Source: Isosphaera pallida ATCC 43644
GTDB taxonomy: Bacteria > Planctomycetota > Planctomycetia > Isosphaerales > Isosphaeraceae
Reading direction: 5' to 3'
NCBI RefSeq assembly: GCF_000186345.1
Contig: NC_014962.1
Location: forward strand, 1,302,001-1,366,000
Length of the DNA: 64,000 nucleotides
A model generated the notes under the pieces. The model was not told the DNA's origin, did not search any database, and worked only from the letters and a program-made list of their open reading frames with translations. Positions 18,141 through 26,387 of this stretch are shown here, in pieces. Positions within the stretch are counted from its first letter, which is position 1; each line of letters opens with the position of its first letter. A program made the translations under genes and the position numbers.

Positions 18141-18186
18141 ACGCCCGACTCCTTCCCTGTTCAGCCGGCGGAAGCGAGTCGGGCGT
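18141..18186. terminator. Bidirectional hairpin terminator between convergent genes
   Basis: The arms ACGCCCGACTC (18141-18151) and GAGTCGGGCGT (18176-18186) are perfectly complementary. CTTCC (18152-18156) and GGAAG (18170-18174) extend the stem with one bulged base, giving about 16 pairs and a 13-nt loop. It sits between the stops of the cytochrome (18085) and sigma-factor (18236) genes. There is no long T tract. Confidence 0.6.
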
Positions 18187-18235
18187 GTCGCTGTGCCAGA
18201 GGAGGTCAGCGTGTGGAAGAGACCTTCTCCCATCT

Positions 18236-18997
18236 TCAACTTACCAGAACTGGAAGAGAGAGATCGAACGCAACCCGTCCGCCCATGCGGGAATGTCCGA
18301 CGGTTCGCCGGGCGGGGATCGGAGCTGGAACCGGTTCGTCCCAAAGTAGGGTCTCCAAGCGATTCCATTGGGAGGTGGTCTCGGCGGCCACCTCCTCGTT
18401 GAGTTTGATTAGACGGTCCTTGAGGCGGTGACGCGCCACGTGCAACCGCCGCTTAACCGTCCCCACCGGAACGTCAAGGTTCTCCGCGATTGCGTTGAGT
18501 GACATCTCCCGCAAGTAAAACAGTTCGAGGATCTGGCGATCCAAGGGCTTAAGGTCTTCAAGAGTTTCCCGCAGCCGATCAATTCGCTCTCCACGAATCA
18601 GATCGGCCAGAGGATCGGTGGTCACCGCTTCACCCATCACCTCCAGCGCGTCCGCCTCCAGTTGGGGACCCAATCCCCGCCGCCCAGCGCGGTTGAGTGC
18701 CATGCGGACGGTCAGCTGCTTGAGCCATCCGGCGAACCGTTCGGGGTCGCGCAGCTGGTGAATCCGCCGAACCACTTGGAGGAACACGTCCTGGGCCAAT
18801 TCGTCGGCTTCGGACGGGTCACGCAGCTTCTTCAAGCAGAGGGCGTGGACCGTTTTCTCGAACTTGAGGATCAACACATTGAGCGCGTCGCGGTCGCCGG
18901 CCTGGGCACGCACGACCAGCGCGGCGATTTCTTCCCAAGGAGACGGGGACTCCGCTGTTCCCAAAGCCTCCACCGACGGCATTGGCGTTGCCAACAC
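18236..18997 (-). CDS. ECF-type RNA polymerase sigma factor
   Basis: 253 residues. The sigma-70 region 2 is seen in ALCLKKLRDPSEADELAQDVFLQVVRRI at about 50-80, followed by RFAGWLKQLTVRMALN. Region 4 has LKPLDRQILELFYLREMS and the helix-turn-helix NLDVPVGTVKRRLHVARHRL at about 175-195. The spacing fits group IV (ECF) sigma factors. The C-terminal 50 residues after region 4 are an extension of unknown function. I chose GTG 18997 because GAAGGA lies 8 bp upstream; ATG 18982 has no SD. No anti-sigma gene is adjacent, and the next gene upstream is more than 1.6 kb away. Confidence 0.87.
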   Translation of the reverse strand: MLATPMPSVEALGTAESPSPWEEIAALVVRAQAGDRDALNVLILKFEKTVHALCLKKLRDPSEADELAQDVFLQVVRRIHQLRDPERFAGWLKQLTVRMALNRAGRRGLGPQLEADALEVMGEAVTTDPLADLIRGERIDRLRETLEDLKPLDRQILELFYLREMSLNAIAENLDVPVGTVKRRLHVARHRLKDRLIKLNEEVAAETTSQWNRLETLLWDEPVPAPIPARRTVGHSRMGGRVAFDLSLPVLVS

Positions 18998-20598
18998 AGA
19001 TGCGTTCCTTCGTTCCCTTCAATTCGTCTCGATCCGTCGCCGACCGCCGGGAAAGGGGCCAGTAAGTCGCAGACTAGGATCCCGTTGGGGTTCGACTCGC
19101 AACAAGGCGTTGGTTTAGAGCCAAAACCCTCAGACCCACCAATCAACGGATCGAACGTCAATGGATCCCGCCCGCTGTCGCTGAAACGTGAACCGCGGCG
19201 ATCGCCCGCGCCCTACCTGGCATCAGGTTCGGGTGGGGGGACCGTCCAGAGCCAGTGAAGCCGGACGGATGAAACGACGTTTCCCTTCTCGACAGCGAGG
19301 GATAAACCGTCTCCATGCGACCGGTCCACGCGAGGACGACTCCCCGGCGACCGACACGACCACGACTCGAAACAAGCCGGGCCCTAGAATGTTGCGTGAG
19401 TTGACGTGAGCCGATCCGGCACCAGCCGCCTATCAAAACGGAATACGACCACTGATTGACTCGTCCTCATCCAACCAGGGATGGGGCAAGAATCACAAAC
19501 CGTCTTCCGTCAAACTTGGTCCTAATCCGGCAGCACTGCAAGACCGAGGTATGGTTGACCTTGAATCAGTCGAAATACCATCCCGCGGCTTCTCTGCGAA
19601 AACGGTCGGACCAATGCGGTGTGCTCGGAACGTTCGATTCGAGACTCAGTCGTGGGGACCGATCGCTGTCGAAGGATCTCCACCGGAACCGCCATGACTT
19701 CGCAAACCGAATCTTGCGTGAAGAGGTTTGAGAATCATGGCACTTCGATAAATGGTGGAGTCCCTTGTCGCGGATTGCCACGGTCGCGGTTCCGATGGTA
19801 TGGGTTCCAACCGGGAATAAGATGAAGCGCCGGAGGAACTGATCGGAGCATGCGCCGGGTGGCGTTGCTGATTGCGACAGCGATCTTCTCGATACGAACT
19901 GCTGGTCACGCGGAGGGAGATGGGGGCCAGGGCGACCATGTTTCCGAACGCCGCAGGGGCGACTAGCCGCGCGAACGTGCCGAGGTTCAGCCGAGCGACG
20001 ATGGCCGACGGAATCCGGTTGAGGCAGTGAAACATGGTGAGACCCTCACATCCGCCACCCACGGGCGGGATCAAAGTGTGAGGCGACGTCTTCGGGCCGT
20101 CGGAACCGACGCTTGGATGCCAAGCACGCTGCCCTCTCATTCGCAACTTGGGTTGAACGCCGAACCCAACAGCGAGTCGATCGACAGCAATGCACAGACA
20201 TTCAAGCAGCGAATGGTCCACGACGGTGAATGAACCGGATCCTCTCTCAGAGGTTAGGGTAGAGAATTCCGGCTGTCGCGTGGGGGATCAACCCCCGGGG
20301 ATTGGAAGGAAAAATCCGGTTGGAGGGAACGAAGAAAGACCAATAGCGGGGAGGGTGCACCGCGAACCGGGCAACCTTCCCTCAACGACACCCACTTGGA
20401 TGCGCGCCGCGTCGAAAAGGTTCACTCGGTTCCTGGATTTTTTTCCAAGTCTCCACCAATCGAGTCAACCTAACGAGCTGGTGCGACATCACCAGATGTG
20501 ACGCCAAGGGTTGTGTCGGTTTTTCGCCGATTCGAAGGGCGGGTTGGACCTATTTTGTGGGAACGGACGGTGAATGGCTTTGGGGTGGATTGAGTTGG
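18998..20598. other. 1.6-kb region without a convincing gene
   Basis: All frames lack family signatures and sustained coding bias. What can be seen: an ORF of 38 codons at 19850-19966 (plus) whose start resembles a signal peptide and has GGAG just upstream; nested inverted repeats at 20044-20082 (CCTCACA ... TGTGAGG around CCGCC/GGCGG); a hairpin TTGGGTT/AACCCAA near 20148-20169; CTGGTG/CACCAG at 20478-20495; and a run of eight T near 20438. It may contain non-coding RNA, a decayed gene or regulatory DNA for the flanking leftward genes. Confidence 0.4.
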
Positions 20599-23500
20599 TC
20601 AACCCCGTCCACCTCGGAGGTTGGCGGCTGCACCGCGCGAGTTGCCGATGACGGAACGGTTTCCGGGCGCTCCCAAGCCCGCCCCCACGCCAGGCCTGGC
20701 TCCGTCCATGATGCGGGGTCTAATCACGCCTCCGCCCGCTGCTGGAGGACGGAAGTTCGCACCCGTCGCGGGACGGTTGACGCCGACCGGTGGTCCAGTG
20801 GGACGCATGATGGGGGCTGGTCTTGGGCTGGCGGCCGCATTCGGCCGGTTCAGCGCGGGTGGGGTGAAAACGGGCCGATTTGCCGTCGCGGGGGACGCGG
20901 GACGGTTGGGGATCATCGCTGAAGGGCGTCCACTGAGACCGCTGGGGCTTCCGCCCCCTTGGATGACCGTGGTTCGCCCCGAGTTGGTTGGGTTGGAGCG
21001 ATTCAACGCCGGTGGAAGAGGAGTGGGACGGTTTGGGGGAGCGGAAGCTCTTCCCACGCTGGGACCGGTGATGATCGTGGTTCGCCCTGAGTTGGTTGGG
21101 TTGGAACGATTAGGCGCTGGTGGAAGCGGAGTGGGACGGGACGGTGGAACCTGGTTCGCTTGACGATTGGCTTCACCTGCTAGCGCGTTCACCCGGGGAG
21201 GACGCGGCTGCGTGATCGCGGGGGTGGGCCGATTCAAAGGGGGAGCGGGGCGGTTTTCAGACGGAGCAAGATTGGGCTGGGAAGCTCTTGAACCACCCGA
21301 GGGGCCGTCCACGATCGTGGGGCGGTTCGGCGGCGTTGGTCGCGGGCCGAGTCCGCTTGACGGACTTTGGCTCGGAACCCGAGGTCGGTTGTCGAGCCGC
21401 GGCGTGGTCAACGGACGTGACTCAATCACGGTCGGACGAGGGTTGGCAACCGCTGGCTGGGTGGTCGCAGCGTTGTTGGGACGATTCAGAGGCGGTGGAG
21501 TCGAGATGGGGGATTGGCCTCGAACCACTCGCCTCGCTGGAGGTGTGGACGTGGTTGGCGGGTTGGCGCGGTTGGGATTCGAGGGCGGCGAATCGGCCGC
21601 CGTGGAGGTCGCCGAGCGGGGCGGATTGGGGTTGGTACGGTTGGTGAGGGCTGGGAGACGATCGCCCACTGGAACCCGGGGACGATTTCCCAAACTAGGA
21701 GCCGGACCAGGGACAACTGGACGACGGTTAGTGAGGGGGGGGTTGGGTCGGTTGGCGTTGGTGTTGGTGTTGGTGTTGCTGTTAGCGGCTGTGGGACGGT
21801 TGGTGGGCGTCGCTGGAGATGAGCGCTCCGTGGCGACGGCGCGGTTGGAGGCGAGTTCGCGCCACGAACGTGGTCCGCGTCGATCGGAGTCGGCGATGGC
21901 CCCGACGGTGCGGCGACCCAGTTGATTCGTTGCGGGGAGGGCGTCGTTGTTGCTGGAGCGGTTGCCTGCTTGATCGACCGCGGTAGGGGAGTTGGGATCA
22001 ACGCTGGAGAGACGGGGAGTGGTTGTGTTCAGAGGGAGCTGAGGTCGTGTCCGAGCGCTGATTGGGGAGGCAGGACGTTCTACGCGGCGAGGGGCCAAAC
22101 CACGCAGGGCCGCGCCGCGAAGAGGACTGGTTTCTTGATTGCCCCGAACGGAGACGCCCTCGTTGTTGAGGTTGAGATCCGCCAGAGGGTTGCGGCCAAA
22201 GCCGCCTGCCACGGTTTCGATCCGTTCGCGTTGAGTGGCAAACTCGCGGAGTTGGGCAGCTCGCTCGCGGAGCGCTTGACGTTGCGCGGCGGGCATGACT
22301 TCCCCGCGACGGTTGAAGCGGTCCAGGTTACGGGCGCGGGTTGCCAGGATGGGACCGCGTCCCAGACCAACGCCGTCGTTGGTCAGATGAGCGACGTTGC
22401 CGTTGATCGATTGATCGACCAGCGCCGAAGCGTTGCCGCCGTTGAAACCCAGCGCCAGGGCCGAGTTATCCCCCTGATTGATGGCGAAGTTGTTATTAAC
22501 GTTGACGATGCCCCCGTTGTTGATGATTCCGCCGTTGGTGGCGACATCGCCGCGGAAAAAGCGTCCAGGACGTGCGAAGGCGTGGCCGCGCCGAAACAGG
22601 AAGTGATCGCAATAGACGTCTCGAAAGAACGGCGTGAAACGGTTGAAACCCACGAACCCGAAGTTCGGTAAAAAGGGGTCGAAGCCACAACCGAAGCCCA
22701 GTGAGTTGATCCCGAAGCCCACTCCGATGGAGGTCAGGCCGAATCCCAGGCCGAAGCCCGCGCCCAGGCCGAAATTGCCCGCCACGAACCCAACCCTTCG
22801 AAACGGGCTGATTGCTCCCAACGCGAAACCATTGAACGCACAATGGTTGTAGATCGGGCAGAAGCCGACGTTGTAGCTTGGGAAGAACGACCAGGGGATG
22901 AAGCCGCGGTTGAAATAGACTGGGTCGTAGAAGTCGCCGAAGTGGTAACCGCCCACAGCGGTCGAGCAAAACAGGTGGTCAACCAGACCAGCAGCAGGCA
23001 CAACCACGTCGGGGGTATAGACGAAGTGAGCGGGGATCACGTCCACCACTGGCTCAGCCGGGGCGTAGAGTACGCCGCGGTCGGCTAATGGATAATCCCA
23101 AAAGCCGTCGTTGTGGATGTACCCCGAAGGAGTGGGGTAATACGCGCCGGGATTCCAAACCCAATCAGGTTGATTCTTGACCCAAACGCCCGGACGCCAC
23201 ACGTAGCGGTCGCCCATCCATTGCCATTCGCCGGGGGCCCAGAAGTGGTTTTCATCTGGTTCGGGAGTGTTGGGACCGTGTTCCAGACTCTCGGGTGGTT
23301 CCGGTAGATACTCAATGGGTTGATCGTCGGCCTTGGCCCAGTAGCCCGCGACCCAGCGGAAGCGATCGCCCTCGGCGGTCCAGTAGCCGGGCACCCACTC
23401 GCGTCCGGGGGGGATGTCGCGCCAAATGCCGCTGATCCAAATAAACTTGGCGGCGTCCTCGTCCCAGGCCCAATAGCCGGGGATCCATTCGACTTGCTTG

Positions 23501-23973
23501 CCGTCGGGCTTGATGTCTGGCGGGAGTTCCTCGATCGGCTCGGGTGGAGCGCGGGGCGCGGTGGGACCAGGCCGAGGGTCGTAAAGCACGGGACCTGCGA
23601 ATGCCTCATGGACGGGCCCCCGTTGTAAAGGAGCAAGGGGGCCGACGTTTTCGGGGGGGGCGAGGTCGGGGTTAGCGTTGGGATTCGAATCAGGTTTGGC
23701 GGAATTGGCTCCGGCGTCGGGGTCGGGCACGGGCAAGGCGAGGTTGCCCAACGGATCGGCGGGTGGAGCGGCGTTGGTGTCCTGTTGGTCAGGAGGAGGG
23801 GGAATCTGGGCGTCGGCGCGTTCCACTCCCACTCCGTCCGCTGCTGCCATCACGACTCCAAAGAGGAGCCAGGCCATTGTGGTCCCGACGATGTTTCGTG
23901 TGCGACGAGGCGCTGCTGAGCATGGTGAAACGGAACCACCGACCTGGTGCTGTCTCGTCGTCTGGCCCATCAT
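20599..23973 (-). CDS. WXXGXW-repeat surface protein with long Asn/Pro/Arg-rich tail
   Basis: 1124 residues. A signal-like segment near the N-terminus (MAWLLFGVVMAAADGVGV, about residues 33-50) suggests export. A Pro/Asp-rich linker is followed by at least six W-x-x-G-x-W units between about 155 and 300, such as WIPGYW, WISGIW, WVPGYW, WVAGYW, WAPGEW and WRPGVW (WXXGXW/YXWXPGYW family, common in planctomycetes). A Gly/Phe-rich middle follows (GFGLGAGFGLGFG type), then about 500 residues of NRP, PTP and SNP low complexity containing a 36-codon tandem repeat. ATG 23973 has GGGAGGA 6 bp upstream; the frame extends to 24093 but that would overlap the upstream gene. Probably a cell-surface structural protein; function unknown. 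Confidence 0.75.
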   Translation of the reverse strand: MMGQTTRQHQVGGSVSPCSAAPRRTRNIVGTTMAWLLFGVVMAAADGVGVERADAQIPPPPDQQDTNAAPPADPLGNLALPVPDPDAGANSAKPDSNPNANPDLAPPENVGPLAPLQRGPVHEAFAGPVLYDPRPGPTAPRAPPEPIEELPPDIKPDGKQVEWIPGYWAWDEDAAKFIWISGIWRDIPPGREWVPGYWTAEGDRFRWVAGYWAKADDQPIEYLPEPPESLEHGPNTPEPDENHFWAPGEWQWMGDRYVWRPGVWVKNQPDWVWNPGAYYPTPSGYIHNDGFWDYPLADRGVLYAPAEPVVDVIPAHFVYTPDVVVPAAGLVDHLFCSTAVGGYHFGDFYDPVYFNRGFIPWSFFPSYNVGFCPIYNHCAFNGFALGAISPFRRVGFVAGNFGLGAGFGLGFGLTSIGVGFGINSLGFGCGFDPFLPNFGFVGFNRFTPFFRDVYCDHFLFRRGHAFARPGRFFRGDVATNGGIINNGGIVNVNNNFAINQGDNSALALGFNGGNASALVDQSINGNVAHLTNDGVGLGRGPILATRARNLDRFNRRGEVMPAAQRQALRERAAQLREFATQRERIETVAGGFGRNPLADLNLNNEGVSVRGNQETSPLRGAALRGLAPRRVERPASPISARTRPQLPLNTTTPRLSSVDPNSPTAVDQAGNRSSNNDALPATNQLGRRTVGAIADSDRRGPRSWRELASNRAVATERSSPATPTNRPTAANSNTNTNTNANRPNPPLTNRRPVVPGPAPSLGNRPRVPVGDRLPALTNRTNPNPPRSATSTAADSPPSNPNRANPPTTSTPPARRVVRGQSPISTPPPLNRPNNAATTQPAVANPRPTVIESRPLTTPRLDNRPRVPSQSPSSGLGPRPTPPNRPTIVDGPSGGSRASQPNLAPSENRPAPPLNRPTPAITQPRPPRVNALAGEANRQANQVPPSRPTPLPPAPNRSNPTNSGRTTIITGPSVGRASAPPNRPTPLPPALNRSNPTNSGRTTVIQGGGSPSGLSGRPSAMIPNRPASPATANRPVFTPPALNRPNAAASPRPAPIMRPTGPPVGVNRPATGANFRPPAAGGGVIRPRIMDGARPGVGAGLGAPGNRSVIGNSRGAAANLRGGRG
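20963..21139 (-). repeat. 36-codon direct repeat inside the WXXGXW protein gene
   Basis: Bases 20963-21031 and 21071-21139 are near-identical 69-bp copies at a 108-bp period, an exact multiple of three. They encode repeated PTPLPPA-NRSNPTNSGRTT modules. In-frame duplication or slippage is the likely origin. Confidence 0.75.
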
Positions 23974-24089
23974 GCTGATTCCTCCCGGTCGGTCCACCCC
24001 TGCTAAGGGATCATTCGTTGTCGGGGACGACTCGTCCAGTTGCTTCTTCCGAAATCTGCTCGGAATTCCCGTCAAGCAATGCCTCTGGT

Positions 24090-25304
24090 TCATCCCGACA
24101 GTTTGGCTCGATTGGTTCGATTGAGCTGCGTCAGATGGTCGATCCGGAAGGGCACGGCAGAACCCGCGGGGGGAGGGTTGGGAACCAGGCGTTGGGCAAG
24201 ACGATCGAGCAAGCGATCCAGACCTTCGCCGGTGAGGGCGGAGAGGGAAACCAGTTTGCGTGTGGTTGGCAAATCCTCGGCTCGCCAGTGGGGGGCGAGA
24301 TCGGCTTTGGTCGCCACGAGCAAGGCGTTGGGATAGGTGTGGAGCAAGGCGAGGTCAAGAGGTTCAAGCGGTTGCGAACTGTCGAGCAGCAGCAGAACCA
24401 AGTCGGCCTGCGTTTGGGCGTTGCGAGCGCGGAGGATTCCTTGGGCTTCGAGGTCGTCGGAGGGTTGGTCGCGTAGACCGGCCGTGTCGAACAACGTCAT
24501 TGGCCAGCCGTCGCAGGCCAACGGAACGGTCAACACGTCTCGGGTCGTTCCCGCCTGTGGGCTAACGATCGCCCGCGCGTGACCCGCCAAGGCGTTCATC
24601 AGCGAACTTTTGCCTACGTTGGGACGACCCGCCAGCGCGACGTTCCAGCCTGAAATCAGACGGGAACCGACCTCGAAGCGCTGGAACAGAGTGGCGCGAA
24701 GGTCCGCCGCGCAAGCAGGGTCGTCGGCTTCCAAGCGTTCGAGAGAATCTAGGTCTCGATCAAGCGCGCCGAGAGCTTGATCGAGCAGGATCGCGGCGGT
24801 TCGTCGAGTGGGGGCGTAAGCGAGGTCGTCATAAGCGTCGGCCTGGATTGTGGTCAGCCCCTGAGTCTCGATCCGCCAGACCCGAGCTGGCACCGGACGG
24901 CTTCCCGCCGCTTCCAGGATCGCTTCGACCGCCTGACGCGCCGCGAGTCCCCCGTGCCCCTGAAACTCGACCTGGGAGGGTTGGCAGGGATCATCGTCGA
25001 AGCGGATGGCCACCACCTCGTCACCCACCTCCACCCTGTTATGATTATGATTGTGAGTGTCACTGTTGTCGGTGAGACCCGTTGGGGTGGTCGGGGTTGG
25101 AGAACGAAATGTTCCAAGACGTCCAAGACGAGGACGGCGCGGTGGCGTAGCCGAGAGGGGGCGCTCCGGTTGGCGCGACGGCCGAAATACCCGATCCGCC
25201 AACGACAAGGCATCGGGGCCGAACAAGCGGACCACCGCCAGCGCGCCTGGACCTGGAGCGGTCAACCAGACATGACGACAGGTTTGGACCAACGGGGCGT
25301 CCAT
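24090..25304 (-). CDS. Degenerate MnmE/TrmE-like GTPase lacking the catalytic C-terminus
   Basis: 404 residues. The N-terminus resembles the MnmE formyl-THF-binding domain (VWLTAPGPGALAVVRLFGPDAL and VEFQGHGG), and the G domain is complete: GRPNVGKSS at about 226-234, AGTTRDV, DTAGLRD, VATKAD and a SAL G5. However, the MnmE hallmark PGEFTxRAF...NGK is absent, and the protein stops at NRTNRAKLSG without the C-terminal CxGK cysteine motif needed for tRNA U34 modification. A His/Asn-rich insert (THNHNHN) and Pro/Arg-rich insert occur in the first domain. It is therefore an MnmE paralog of unknown role rather than the housekeeping enzyme. ATG 25304 fits the domain start; GTG 25346 is an alternative. 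Confidence 0.75.
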   Translation of the reverse strand: MDAPLVQTCRHVWLTAPGPGALAVVRLFGPDALSLADRVFRPSRQPERPLSATPPRRPRLGRLGTFRSPTPTTPTGLTDNSDTHNHNHNRVEVGDEVVAIRFDDDPCQPSQVEFQGHGGLAARQAVEAILEAAGSRPVPARVWRIETQGLTTIQADAYDDLAYAPTRRTAAILLDQALGALDRDLDSLERLEADDPACAADLRATLFQRFEVGSRLISGWNVALAGRPNVGKSSLMNALAGHARAIVSPQAGTTRDVLTVPLACDGWPMTLFDTAGLRDQPSDDLEAQGILRARNAQTQADLVLLLLDSSQPLEPLDLALLHTYPNALLVATKADLAPHWRAEDLPTTRKLVSLSALTGEGLDRLLDRLAQRLVPNPPPAGSAVPFRIDHLTQLNRTNRAKLSG

Positions 25305-25403
25305 TGACGGATGCGCGGCTCCGGCGACCTCTTTGGCAAGGATCACGTTTCAAAAGCGATTTGAGGTTTGGAACGGAGGCACGGCAAGCAGCGGGATGGT
25401 GTC

Positions 25404-26291
25404 TTAGGCGAGGGAGGCCGGGGGCTGAGTTTTGGGTTTGACTGTGAGATGGGGATGGCTGACGCTGACGCGAGCATCGGCTTCGGCGGCGAGGGCGGCG
25501 AGGAGTTCCGGGTTGTCGGCGAAAAGGCGGTGTTCGCCGGAGCCAGTGACGGTCTCAACCCGCGCCCGAGGGATGCGGGGCGGGCCAAAGTGCCAGTTGA
25601 ACAGAAACTCGCGGGCCAGCTCTTCACCCATTTTCGCTCGAAACAACGGATAACCTGGAGAGTTAATGGCGTGATGGTGTTTGTAACGGACCACGTCAGG
25701 ATGATCGCCTCCGGAACTCGCCGCAGGCAACGCTGGTTTGTAGAACCGTTCGATCGTTTGATCGAGGTAGGCGCGGAAGGCCGCGCGGACGACCGGCAGG
25801 ATTTCCAGTTCGGCCGCGCCGTAGATGGCCCAGGGGGTGGCGATCTGATTGAACCATTCGGGCCGCTCGCGGTTTTCGGGGATGGCTTCCTGATAGGGAC
25901 GGGCCAGCGGTTTGAAAATCGGCTCCATCCGCGCGCGCAGGGGCGAATCAGCGGTGACGGTCTCCACGTCGAGGATGAGGGCATGGCATTTGCGCGCCAC
26001 CACCACCCACTCGGCCGCGAAGATCGGCAAAAGCTCTGGGCTGGCGGTGGGGTAACACATGATGGTGGCGATGTCGAGCAGAGCCGAACGAACCCGCGCG
26101 TACTTAAGATTGAGCCGGCCGCCCACCTCGACCCATCCTTCACTCTCGATCACCAGCGGACGTCCCGACTCGGCTCCCGATCCTCCTAGCTCCATTCGGC
26201 GGAAGCGGGTGGGGCGATCCTCGGGAAGCCATCCTAGCGGCCCCAGAAAATTCAGCGCATCGGTTCGGGTCCATCCCACCAGATCAAGCAT
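25404..26291 (-). CDS. Ferredoxin-dependent bilin reductase-like protein
   Basis: 295 residues, cytoplasmic. The stretch from LVIESEGW (46-53) through LKYARVRSALLDIATIMCYP (62-81) to LLPIFAAEWVVV and HALILDVETV (88-112) matches the core strand-helix pattern of PcyA/PebA-type reductases (PcyA: LHCVMFPEP...LPLFGCDIV...ADLSP). Near the C-terminus, HHAINSPGYPLFRAKMGEELAREFLFNWHFG resembles the last helices of that family, where G-x-x-x-A and LF recur. The position of PcyA Asp105 is Glu94 here, and PcyA His88 aligns with Thr76, so substrate or chemistry may differ. ATG 26291 has GGGAGGA 8 bp upstream. The assignment rests on by-eye comparison. Confidence 0.55.
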   Translation of the reverse strand: MLDLVGWTRTDALNFLGPLGWLPEDRPTRFRRMELGGSGAESGRPLVIESEGWVEVGGRLNLKYARVRSALLDIATIMCYPTASPELLPIFAAEWVVVARKCHALILDVETVTADSPLRARMEPIFKPLARPYQEAIPENRERPEWFNQIATPWAIYGAAELEILPVVRAAFRAYLDQTIERFYKPALPAASSGGDHPDVVRYKHHHAINSPGYPLFRAKMGEELAREFLFNWHFGPPRIPRARVETVTGSGEHRLFADNPELLAALAAEADARVSVSHPHLTVKPKTQPPASLA

Positions 26292-26387
26292 CGAACTGTC
26301 CTCCCCCCTCGAATGGATCGCGTTCCCAGATTCAGTGTAGAACGAAGAGGGAAGCGGCGGCGGCGGAAATCGTCCGCCGCGCCTCGT

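Noticed and set aside
19621-19660. T-arm-like GTTCGATTCGAG suggesting a tRNA
   Set aside because: The flanking bases do not form a T stem and no acceptor or anticodon stem can be drawn.
19646-20221. Minus-strand ORF of 191 codons in the 1.6-kb gap
   Set aside because: No domain, no ribosome-binding site and mixed composition without coding bias; kept only as part of the gap description.
24090-25346. Annotation as housekeeping mnmE
   Set aside because: The PGEFT region and the C-terminal CxGK motif are absent, so calling it mnmE would be misleading.
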